A stretch of 64,000 nucleotides of DNA from CAJCIS01 sp965276755. Lineage in GTDB: Bacteria; Pseudomonadota; Alphaproteobacteria; Acetobacterales; Acetobacteraceae. Below are positions 57,905 through 64,000 of the stretch, piece by piece. Position 1 is the first letter of the stretch; each line of letters begins with the position of its first letter. Under the pieces are notes generated by a model. It was not told where the DNA came from. It was given only the letters and a program-made list of their open reading frames with translations, and searched no databases. Made by a program: the position numbers and the translations under genes. The stretch covers positions 2,666,001 through 2,730,000 of the forward strand of contig OZ255625.1 of NCBI GenBank assembly GCA_965276755.1, written 5' to 3'.

Positions 57905-59002
57905 ATGGTTTCTTCCGCCGGCTCAATCAGCCAGGCGGCCTCGGGGCGAGATTACCTGCCGGCTCTGGACGGTTTGCGCGCCGTCTCCATCCTGCTGGTC
58001 GTGCTCAGCCATCTCGGCCTGGACCATGTGGTGCCGGGCGCATTCGGCGTCACGCTGTTTTTCTTCATCAGCGGCTTCTTGATCACACGCCAATTGGCCG
58101 GCGCCCTGGCCCGGTCCGGGCACATCGATTTCCCTGGCTTCTATCTCCGCCGCGCGCTGCGCCTGATGCCGGCGGGCACGGCCTACATCGCGCTCGCGGG
58201 CCTGGCCTACGTCGCGGCAGGCGGGCGCATCGATCCGGCCGGCTGGATCGCCGCCCTGCTCTACGGCGCCAATTACTACGACCTTTGGGCCGGCTATCAT
58301 TCCACCCTGCCAGGCGTGCGCCACCCCTTCAACATCCTGTGGTCGCTGGCCATCGAGGAGCATTTCTACGCCCTCTGGCCCGCCTGCCTGTTGCTGGTCG
58401 GGATCGGCCGGCGCGCCGTGCTCAGCGTGGCGCTGCTATGCCTGGCCGTCCTGCTGTGGCGGCTCTGGCTGTGGAATTTCTGTTTCACACCCGGCGCCCC
58501 CGGCGTCTGCGGGCCGGGCAACCCCAATCCACTCTGGCACTACAACCGCCTCTATCTGGCAACCGACACGCGTCTGGACGGGATCGCTTATGGCGCCATC
58601 CTGGCGCTGACGCCCCTCCGCGGCCGCCCTATCTCCGGCGTGCTGCTGCTCGCGCTCAGTTTCGCCCTGCCCGGTCCCTTCTGCCGCCACGTTCTGCGCC
58701 CGAGCCTCCAGGGCGCAGCCCTCCTCGGCCTGGTTCGCTGGCTGCTGGAAAGCCAGGGCTGGATGCACCGGGCGCTCTGCACACTGCCCGCGCGCTGGCT
58801 GGGCCGGCTCAGCTACTCGCTCTATCTGTGGCATTGGGGCGCGCTAGGCGTTGCCGATTATTGCTATCCGGCAGGTGGGGCGCGCTGGCTGATGGTTGCC
58901 GTCCCGCTCAGCCTTGCGCTGGCAATGGCGAGCTACGCCGGCATAGAACAACCCATGCTGCGGTGGCGGCGCCGCTTCGGCTCGCACGCGCCGGCGGCAT
59001 GA
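57905..59002 (+). CDS. Acyltransferase 3 family membrane protein
   Basis: A 365-residue membrane protein of the OafA/acyltransferase-3 family, which O-acylates extracytoplasmic polysaccharide or lipids. The opening LPALDGLRAVSILLVVLSHL with a His in the first helix, FFFISGFLITRQL, and the FYLRRALRLMPA motif with its Arg are all characteristic. About ten hydrophobic helices follow, ending in WLGRLSYSLYLWHWGALGVA. ATG at 57905 keeps the overlap with the divergent gene away; an upstream frame starts inside that gene. Acceptor unknown. Confidence 0.85.
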   Translation: MVSSAGSISQAASGRDYLPALDGLRAVSILLVVLSHLGLDHVVPGAFGVTLFFFISGFLITRQLAGALARSGHIDFPGFYLRRALRLMPAGTAYIALAGLAYVAAGGRIDPAGWIAALLYGANYYDLWAGYHSTLPGVRHPFNILWSLAIEEHFYALWPACLLLVGIGRRAVLSVALLCLAVLLWRLWLWNFCFTPGAPGVCGPGNPNPLWHYNRLYLATDTRLDGIAYGAILALTPLRGRPISGVLLLALSFALPGPFCRHVLRPSLQGAALLGLVRWLLESQGWMHRALCTLPARWLGRLSYSLYLWHWGALGVADYCYPAGGARWLMVAVPLSLALAMASYAGIEQPMLRWRRRFGSHAPAA

Positions 59003-59023
59003 GGAAGCCAGAGCAAGTAAAAA

Positions 59024-59086
59024 GTTGGAGGGGATGTGCCATCCCCCCCCAAACCCCCCGTCGATTTTATAGGCTCGATCCAGGCA
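59024..59086. repeat. G-run palindromic element, left half (copy G)
   Basis: Left hairpin GGGGATG-TGC-CATCCCC and CCCCCCGTCGATTTTATAGG; right arm eroded. The ATG of the hydrolase gene (59087) comes where the internal AATGACGG arm of full copies would lie, so the gene start may derive from the element. Confidence 0.6.
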
Positions 59087-59947
59087 ATGACCACGGACAC
59101 CACGCAGCCACGCGCGCGCGAAATTCTCTATTACCTTGGCGGTGCATTCCACCGCCTGGCCTTCACCGCCTGGGGCGATCCGCACGCCCACCCGGTCGTG
59201 TGCGTGCACGGATTGACCCGAAACGGACGGGATTTCGACGCGCTCGCCGCAGCCTTATCCAACGAATTTTACCTCATCTGCCCCGACCTGCCCGGCCGAG
59301 GCAAATCGGCCTGGCTGCCGGACGCCGCCCTCTATCAGCCACCATCCTACGTGCACGCATTGGCGCACCTGCTCGCCTTCATCGATCGGCCCGTGCATTG
59401 GATCGGAACCTCCCTCGGCGGTATTTGCGGCATGATCGCCGCAGCCGCACCCGCCAATCCGATCCGCCGCATGGTGCTGAACGACATCGGCCCCTTCATT
59501 CCACGCGCCGCTCTCGCCAGGATCGGCACCTATGTCGGTGCTACACCCCACTTTGCCGATCTGCACGCGGCCGAGACATATTTCCGCAACGTACACGCCG
59601 CCTTCGGCCCGCTCAGTGACGCGCAATGGCACGACATGGCGCAAACCAGCGTGCGCACCCCGCCGGAAGGCGGCCTGACCTTGCATTACGACCCCGCAAT
59701 AGCTATGCCGTTCCAGGCCGCCTCGCCGCAGGATGCCGACATGTGGTCGCTATGGGATGCCATAGACACGCCCATGCTCGTCCTGCGCGGCGAGCACAGC
59801 GATCTTCTGTTGCCCGACACGTTCGCGCGGATGGGCGCCAAAGCCGCAACCCACATCGCGCCCGATTGTGGCCATGCGCCGGCGTTAATGGACGAGCCTT
59901 CCATTGAACTCGTCAGGGCTTTTCTGGCTGGCGACGGGAGCAAGTAA
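59087..59947 (+). CDS. Alpha/beta hydrolase
   Basis: A 286-residue cytosolic alpha/beta-hydrolase fold protein. Nucleophile elbow IGTSLGG with Ser109, oxyanion region VVCVHGLTRNGRDF, an Asp near 238 (RGEHSD) and the catalytic His near 263 in CGHAPAL. Esterase- or haloalkane-like folds both fit; the substrate is unknown. An in-frame extension to 59036 is coded by the repeat (MPSPPKPPVDF) and is probably not part of the protein. Confidence 0.82.
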   Translation: MTTDTTQPRAREILYYLGGAFHRLAFTAWGDPHAHPVVCVHGLTRNGRDFDALAAALSNEFYLICPDLPGRGKSAWLPDAALYQPPSYVHALAHLLAFIDRPVHWIGTSLGGICGMIAAAAPANPIRRMVLNDIGPFIPRAALARIGTYVGATPHFADLHAAETYFRNVHAAFGPLSDAQWHDMAQTSVRTPPEGGLTLHYDPAIAMPFQAASPQDADMWSLWDAIDTPMLVLRGEHSDLLLPDTFARMGAKAATHIAPDCGHAPALMDEPSIELVRAFLAGDGSK

Positions 59948-59980
59948 CCTCGAAAAACGAGCGGACTTTCCCAAGTCTCG

Positions 59981-60280
59981 CTACGGGTCTTCAAGAATGG
60001 CGAAAAGTGCCAACGCCCCTGCACCAAACATGATCACCTTGTTCGTTTCGACAAGCTGACCCGTCAAGTACATCGAGAACGATGATCCCATCAAAAGCAA
60101 AAGCGGAAAAAGGGCCAGCCCGTTCAGAATGTCCCACCCGGTCTGCCGGGACAGGATCGGCTTGCTGGCAGAGGATCGGAACCGCTGCATGAAGGCGTAA
60201 AGAACGGAAACCAATATCGTCGCCGGATCGACCCAGTGAGTGTGATAATGGGACCAGAGCCAGGTCGCAGCAATCTGCAA
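59981..60280 (-). CDS. Small membrane protein (99 residues), possible
   Basis: A 99-residue frame with hydrophobic segments at LALFPLLLLMGSSFSMYLTG and IMFGAGALALFAILED. The first codon is TTG, so the start is uncertain and a later methionine (near residue 31) could be used. Two overlapping frames exist in this region. No homologue recognised. The frame downstream of the next small gene in the same direction suggests a pair. Confidence 0.45.
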   Translation of the reverse strand: MQIAATWLWSHYHTHWVDPATILVSVLYAFMQRFRSSASKPILSRQTGWDILNGLALFPLLLLMGSSFSMYLTGQLVETNKVIMFGAGALALFAILEDP

Positions 60281-60297
60281 CAGTCAAGCAGCTTGGG

Positions 60298-60519
60298 TTA
60301 CGCAAGGTGCCTTATATTGGCGGCTATCCCGAATGTGGCACCCAGCACAGCACCGACTTCGTGGATACCGCCCGCGCCGACCCAGCCGAAAAGCGTTCCA
60401 GCCAAAGCCGTCCCCAACAATGAGCAACCAGCAATCACTCTAAGGGAGCGCAACACGGACTGACGGTTCACCACTACCCCCTCCTTCAGGGACTGTCTTA
60501 TATGCTTGCTGATGGCCAT
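60298..60519 (-). CDS. Small Gly-rich membrane protein (73 residues)
   Basis: MAISKHIRQSLKEGVVVNRQ and then a hydrophobic, small-residue helix with glycine-zipper spacing (GCSLLGTALAGTLFGWVGAG, GAVLGATFGI). Such helices form pores or membrane oligomers. Start at 60519 is one of several. It lies just downstream of zur in the same direction but with 53 bases between. Function unknown. Confidence 0.5.
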   Translation of the reverse strand: MAISKHIRQSLKEGVVVNRQSVLRSLRVIAGCSLLGTALAGTLFGWVGAGGIHEVGAVLGATFGIAANIRHLA

Positions 60520-60572
60520 CTGGGCAATACCTGATGCCAGATTTCGGGTTGCCGAAGCATGTGCGTGTCTCA

Positions 60573-61037
60573 TCACCCGCCCACGCAAGCTGCGCAAACC
60601 CCCTCCACCTCAACCACCACCTTGCCTGCCCGAAACCCCAAGCCCGCCGCAGCCTCCAGCACAGCGGCCTCCGCGCGCCCGTCCTCCATCTCCGTCACCA
60701 GCCCGCACGTCCCGCAAATCAGAAACTGCGCCGCATGAAGGTGCTCCCCCTCATCGTGGCACCCGACGAAAGCCCCCAGCCGCTCGACACGATGCACCAG
60801 CCCCTGCGACAGCAGAAAATCCAGCGCGCGATAAATCGTCGGGGGCTTGCCGCTGCCATGCCGCGCCCGCAGCCCGTCCAGCAACGTATAAGCTCCCACC
60901 GGCTCGCGAGACTGCAGGATCAGCCGCAGTACGTTGCGCCTGATGTCGGTCAGCCTGGCGCCGCGGCGCGCGCAGATCTGCTCGGCCCTCGCCAGGCGCG
61001 TCTCTACGGCATTCGTTTCGTCATCCGGCCCATCCAT
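60573..61037 (-). CDS. zur: Zinc uptake regulator Zur (Fur family)
   Basis: A 154-residue Fur-family repressor. Winged helix (about 20-85, with PPTIYRALDFLLSQGL as recognition region), then the metal-sensing region HDEGEHLHAAQFLI. The structural zinc site is formed by C108 and C111 (ICGTCG) and C148 and C151 (VCAACV). It is divergent from znuA-znuC-znuB, which is the standard arrangement, so the zinc-specific member Zur is preferred over Fur. When zinc-loaded it would bind the operator in the shared gap. Confidence 0.9.
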   Translation of the reverse strand: MDGPDDETNAVETRLARAEQICARRGARLTDIRRNVLRLILQSREPVGAYTLLDGLRARHGSGKPPTIYRALDFLLSQGLVHRVERLGAFVGCHDEGEHLHAAQFLICGTCGLVTEMEDGRAEAAVLEAAAGLGFRAGKVVVEVEGVCAACVGG

Positions 61038-61096
61038 GCGGATGAATTTGGGCGCGTAGCGAAGGCTTGACTACCCCGTGCTGGCGCGCGGGCGGT

Positions 61097-61109
61097 GTTA
61101 TGTTATAGC
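61097..61109. promoter_or_regulatory. Candidate Zur box
   Basis: GTTATGTTATAGC, an imperfect palindrome resembling the GTTATAnTATAAC-type Zur consensus. It sits in the 177-base gap between zur and the probable znuA start, on the zur-proximal side of repeat copy E. By eye only. Confidence 0.6.
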
Positions 61110-61132
61110 CCTGCCATGGTCCATCAAAAAGA

Positions 61133-61233
61133 CCTGGGGGGAGTGTGCCACTCCCCCCAGACCCCCCGTCATCATTTAGGCGAAGCAAATAAATCGACGG
61201 GGGGTCTGGGGGGGATGGCACATCCCCCCCAGC
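61133..61233. repeat. G-run palindromic element in the znuA leader (copy E)
   Basis: Left hairpin GAGTG-TGC-CACTC, stem CCCCCCGTC/GACGGGGGG, right hairpin GGGATG-GCA-CATCCC. The right hairpin contains ATG at 61215-61217, the likely znuA start, directly behind a G-run that could act as ribosome-binding sequence. It lies between the Zur box and the gene. Confidence 0.85.
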
Positions 61234-62081
61234 TTTTAACCCTTGCCTTGACCCTTGTTCTCGCCCACCCCGCCCAAGCCGCCCTCCCAATCGTCGCGGC
61301 CGAGCGCGTCTACGGCGCCCTGGCCCAGCAAATCGCCGGCCCCACCGCCACCGTCCAAAGCATCCTGACCAACCCCGCCCAAGACCCGCACCTCTTCGAG
61401 CCCGACCCCTCCACCGCCCGCGCGATCGCCGCCGCGCGCCTCGTGATCGTCAACGGCGCCGGCTACGACCCCTGGATGGACCGCCTGCTGGCGGCTAGCC
61501 CATCACCCGCGCGCATCGTCCTGCGCGTGGCCGATCTGGCCCACGCCTCCGCCGCCGCCAATCCGCATCTGTGGTATGCGCCCACCACCATGCGCCTGGT
61601 CGCCCTCGCCGTCGCCCAAGCGCTCACCCGGATCGATCCCGGCCACGCCACCGCCTTTGCCGCCGGCCTCAAAGGCGTGCAGGCGGAGCTGGCGGCGCTG
61701 GATGCGACCGTTGCCACCATGCGCACGCGCGTGGCGGGCAAGGCCGTGGCGGCCACCGAGCCCCTCTTCGATCCCATGGCCAAAGCGCTCGGGCTGAGCA
61801 TGCGCGATGGGCGCTTCGCGCTCGCGTCCATGAACGGCACCGAGCCTGCCGCCAGCGATGTGGCCGCCATCGAGGCCGATCTGCGCGCCCACCGCGTCGC
61901 CGCGCTCATTTTCAACGCGCAAGTCAGCAACGCCTCGGCGCAGCGGCTCATAGCCGTTGCCGAGGAGGCCGGCGTGCCCACCGTCGGCATGACCGAAACC
62001 CAGCCTTCGGGAGTCGGTTACGCGGCCTGGATGGTCGGCCAGCTCGAGACGCTGCAAGCCGCGCTGCAGGCTCGCCCGTGA
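61215..62081 (+). CDS. znuA: Zinc ABC transporter, periplasmic binding protein ZnuA
   Basis: A 288-residue cluster A-I substrate-binding protein that captures zinc in the periplasm. Signal peptide from residue 1 (MAHPPQLLTLALTLVLAHPA) cut near AQA. Zinc ligands are expected at H59 (AQDPHLFEP), the HLWYAP histidine near 128 and later acidic/His positions; the long His-rich loop of many ZnuA proteins is absent. The first six residues derive from the repeat. A start at 61095 or 61116 would read the whole element as MVHQKDLGGVCHSPQT and bury the signal, so 61215 is preferred. Confidence 0.85.
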   Translation: MAHPPQLLTLALTLVLAHPAQAALPIVAAERVYGALAQQIAGPTATVQSILTNPAQDPHLFEPDPSTARAIAAARLVIVNGAGYDPWMDRLLAASPSPARIVLRVADLAHASAAANPHLWYAPTTMRLVALAVAQALTRIDPGHATAFAAGLKGVQAELAALDATVATMRTRVAGKAVAATEPLFDPMAKALGLSMRDGRFALASMNGTEPAASDVAAIEADLRAHRVAALIFNAQVSNASAQRLIAVAEEAGVPTVGMTETQPSGVGYAAWMVGQLETLQAALQARP

Positions 62082-62827
62082 ACGCGATCAGCCTGCGTGG
62101 CGTCAGCCTCGGTTACCCGGGGCGAGAGGTGCTGACCAGCATCGATTTGAGCCTCCAAAGGGACGAGTTTGTCGGCCTTTTCGGCGCTAACGGCAGCGGC
62201 AAGACCACGCTCCTGCGTGCAATCCTCGGCTTGGTCAGGCCTACCGCCGGCACGATCGACATCCTGGGCCAGCCGGCCGGGGCCGGCCGCCGCGCCATCG
62301 GCTACCTGCCGCAGACCCGAGCGACCGCCTGGCCGCCGGTGCGCGGCCGCGATCTTCTGGCCGCCTCGCTGCACGGCGCACGCTGGGGCTTGCCGCATCG
62401 CAGTGCAGCCGATCGCGGCGCCATCGACCGCGCGCTGGGAGAAGTCGGCGCCGCCGATCTCGCCGCCCGCCGCATCGGCGAACTCTCAGGCGGCGAGCGA
62501 CAACGCGTGCTGATCGCCCAAGCCCTGCTCGGCACGCCGGCCATCCTGCTGCTGGACGAACCCCTCGCCGGCCTGGACCCGCGCCACCAGCGCGACATCG
62601 TGGACCTTCTCTCCGCCCTTAAGCGCCGCCACGGCCTGACCGTGCTGTGCAGCGCGCACGACCTCAACGTGCTCGGCGATGCCATGGACCGAGTACTCTA
62701 CCTTGGGAACGGCCAGGCCGCCCTGGGCACGGTCGAAGACGTGGTGACCGGCCCGGTCCTGACCCGCCTCTACGGCGCGCCGATCGAGGTGCTGCATGCG
62801 CGCGGCCGGGTCTTCGTTGGTGCCTGA
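62078..62827 (+). CDS. znuC: Zinc ABC transporter, ATPase ZnuC
   Basis: A 249-residue ABC ATPase that powers zinc import with ZnuB. Walker A GANGSGKTT near residue 40, Q-loop YLPQTRATAW, signature LSGGERQR near 138, Walker B ILLLDEPLAGLDP and H-loop SAHDLN. GTG at 62078 overlaps the znuA stop (GTGA), so translation is coupled. Confidence 0.9.
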   Translation: MNAISLRGVSLGYPGREVLTSIDLSLQRDEFVGLFGANGSGKTTLLRAILGLVRPTAGTIDILGQPAGAGRRAIGYLPQTRATAWPPVRGRDLLAASLHGARWGLPHRSAADRGAIDRALGEVGAADLAARRIGELSGGERQRVLIAQALLGTPAILLLDEPLAGLDPRHQRDIVDLLSALKRRHGLTVLCSAHDLNVLGDAMDRVLYLGNGQAALGTVEDVVTGPVLTRLYGAPIEVLHARGRVFVGA

Positions 62828-62836
62828 TCCCTCGCC

Positions 62837-63667
62837 ATGAATCCTTTTGCCTACGATTTCATGGTGCACGCCTATCTGGCGGCAATCATCGTCGCGGTCG
62901 TCTCTGCCGCCGTCGGCTATTTTCTGGTGCTGCGCGGCCAGAGCTTTGCCGGCCACGCGCTCGGCCATGTCGGCTTTGCCGGCGCTACCGGCGCGCTGCT
63001 GCTCGGCTACGGACCACTGCCGGGCATGATCGCGGCAACCACGCTGGGCGGCATGGCCATGGGGCTGCTCGGCGAGGGCCTGGCCGAACGCGACGTGGGC
63101 ATTGGCCTCGTGCTCGCCGCCTCTCTGGGGCTGGGGCTGCTGTTCCTGCATTTTTTCACGGGCAGTTCGGCGCAGGCGGTGTCATTGTTATTCGGTAACG
63201 TGCTCGGCGTGGACGCGCCCATGCTGCTTGTCATGCTGGCCATGGCCGCGCTTACGCTGGCCGTCCTAGGTGTACTATTCCGTCCGCTGCTGTTCGCTAC
63301 CCTCCAGCCCGAATTAGCGCAGGCGCGTGGTGTGCCCGCGCAATTTGTCTCGGTGCTGTTCCTGGGGCTGGTTGGCGCAGCTGTTGCCGTGTGCGCGCAA
63401 ATTGTCGGCGTGCTTCTGGTATTCAGCCTGCTGGTGGGTCCGGCCGCGGTAGCGCAGCGCATAACGGCGCGCGTAATGGCGGGCATTGCGTTGGCTGTCG
63501 GGCTGGCGGTGGCCGACGCCACGCTGGGGGTAACGTTGGCTTTTTACACCGACTGGCCGGTGAGCTTCTGGATCAGCGCGCTTGCTGCGGGTGCTTATGC
63601 GGCGATGCGCCAGTTGAAGATTAGGGGAGATGTGCCATCCCACCCAAACCCCCCGTCATTTATTTAG
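62837..63667 (+). CDS. znuB: Zinc ABC transporter, permease ZnuB
   Basis: A 276-residue ABC-3 family permease with about eight membrane helices (AYLAAIIVAVVSAAVGYFLV through AFYTDWPVSFWISALAAGAY). The coupling region LLVFSLLVGPAAVAQRIT is typical. The final 14 residues (RGDVPSHPNPPSFI) and the TAG stop are encoded by repeat copy H, so the native C-terminus has probably been replaced or extended. Nine bases separate it from znuC. Confidence 0.88.
   Translation: MNPFAYDFMVHAYLAAIIVAVVSAAVGYFLVLRGQSFAGHALGHVGFAGATGALLLGYGPLPGMIAATTLGGMAMGLLGEGLAERDVGIGLVLAASLGLGLLFLHFFTGSSAQAVSLLFGNVLGVDAPMLLVMLAMAALTLAVLGVLFRPLLFATLQPELAQARGVPAQFVSVLFLGLVGAAVAVCAQIVGVLLVFSLLVGPAAVAQRITARVMAGIALAVGLAVADATLGVTLAFYTDWPVSFWISALAAGAYAAMRQLKIRGDVPSHPNPPSFI
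63620..63667. repeat. G-run palindromic element, left arm (copy H)
   Basis: GGGGAGATG-TGC-CATCCCACCC and CCCCCCGTCATTTATTTAG. It starts inside the znuB frame and supplies its stop codon. The right arm is absent. Confidence 0.75.
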
Positions 63668-63707
63668 GATTGAAAGTATCGAAGCGCCTACTGACAAAAG
63701 TTTTTTG

Positions 63708-63730
63708 GTTCTTTTTTTTCAAAAAAGAAC
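63708..63730. terminator. A/T-stem hairpin between convergent genes
   Basis: GTTCTTTTTT pairs with AAAAAAGAAC around a 3-base loop; T-runs on both strands suit bidirectional termination between znuB and the right-edge gene. Confidence 0.6.
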
Positions 63731-63743
63731 TACTTGCTTTCTC

Positions 63744-64000
63744 CTAAACTCCCGCCTCCGCCCACCGTCGCCCCGCGCGAATGCTCCACCGCGTAAGCAG
63801 GATCGGCAACACGATCCACAAGACATGCGTCGCTGCAATAAATGTTGGATCAGGCCAAATCGCCGCAAGCCCCGCCCGCAGCAACGCCTCCCCGCCGAGG
63901 AATGCCGCCCAAACCACCGTCAGCCGGCGCATCGATCGGCGAAAGCTTGCAAGCGCCCACAGTGCCTCGAACTCCCGTGCCTCTTCCGGCGTGGGGCAAG
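63744..64000 (-). CDS. VC0807-like small membrane protein, partial (runs off right edge)
   Basis: The reverse frame is open from the window edge to TAG-type stop at 63744, giving at least 84 residues: PTPEEAREFEALWALASFRR, then MRRLTVVWAAFLGGEALLRA and two membrane helices (IAATHVLWIVLPILLTRWSI). The combination resembles VC0807-family proteins (intracellular-septation-like). Start and N-terminus are outside. An internal ATG at 63932 would truncate the conserved EEAREFEALW. Confidence 0.55.
   Translation of the reverse strand, partial: CPTPEEAREFEALWALASFRRSMRRLTVVWAAFLGGEALLRAGLAAIWPDPTFIAATHVLWIVLPILLTRWSIRAGRRWAEAGV

Noticed and set aside
58285..59619. A 444-codon plus-strand frame spanning acyltransferase and hydrolase genes
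   Set aside because: Wrong frame of two well-supported genes; it crosses the repeat element and has no domain.
61571..62077. N-terminal extension of the ZnuC frame
   Set aside because: It overlaps znuA in another frame; the GTG at 62078 is coupled to the znuA stop and gives the normal ABC start.
5107..63667. Peptides such as GDVPSPPDPPS or GGLGGMAH encoded by the G-run elements as a conserved protein motif
   Set aside because: They arise from translation of the repeat in various frames; the conserved unit is the nucleotide fold.
2348..63667. CRISPR array
   Set aside because: The repeats are dispersed over 60 kb, palindromic and not separated by regular spacers; no cas genes.
5107..63667. 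G-run elements as ordinary rho-independent terminators
   Set aside because: No U-tract after the hairpins, a second hairpin and spacer of constant layout, and one copy lies before a coding start; at most some may act as terminators.

Overview
The window looks like chromosomal DNA of an alphaproteobacterium, most likely in or near the Acetobacteraceae (acetic acid / acidophilic Rhodospirillales). The reasons are high G+C, a canonical CtrA next to fliI, the acpP-fabF-mltG-gmk neighbourhood, several small conserved alphaproteobacterial genes, and a haemolysin-repeat surface protein of a kind common in that family. The taxonomy is inferred from gene content, not from a marker tree.

Layout. 0-17.7 kb is ordinary chromosome: the 5' part of fliI, ctrA, a GFA-family gene, a pterin dehydratase coupled to an acyl-CoA synthetase, clpB behind a heat-shock-like promoter, a three-gene molybdenum-hydroxylase maturation operon, a GIY-YIG/Sel1 protein, prpB, a peroxiredoxin, the pyrD-HAD operon, an S24-type regulator with two small conserved genes, and an MFS transporter. 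17.7-44.9 kb is a prophage-like block of about 27 kb, almost all on the minus strand. It runs from two small DNA-binding or regulatory proteins through small and large terminase, portal, scaffold and capsid, connectors, contractile sheath, tube, a tail chaperone pair with a probable -1 frameshift (GGGAAAC), a very short putative tape measure, the baseplate (D, V, gp25, J and I types), fibres and two related beta-helix tail spikes. It ends with an SGNH esterase and exported or membrane proteins. I see no integrase, replication gene or endolysin. All its genes look intact.

45-59 kb holds gmk, a haemolysin-repeat protein, mltG, fabF, acpP, a DUF2142 membrane protein and a partial type II secretion cluster (gspL, gspM, a gspC-like gene, gspD) preceded by a trypsin-fold/PDZ protein that appears to have lost its catalytic triad. 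57.9-64 kb holds an acyltransferase, an alpha/beta hydrolase, two small membrane proteins, and a zinc-uptake regulon: zur divergent from znuA-znuC-znuB with a candidate Zur box between them. A partial VC0807-like membrane gene runs off the right edge.

The most striking unexplained signal is a dispersed G/C-run element with at least ten whole or partial copies, seven of them in the last 17 kb. Each full copy is two opposed small hairpins joined by a long GACGGGGGG/CCCCCCGTC stem. The hairpin stems differ between copies by compensating changes while the TGC/GCA triloop stays constant, so the structure appears to be conserved. Copies supply or abut the ends of several genes: one carries the probable znuA start codon, one the znuB stop, one the gspD stop, and one sits inside the phage structural operon between scaffold and capsid.
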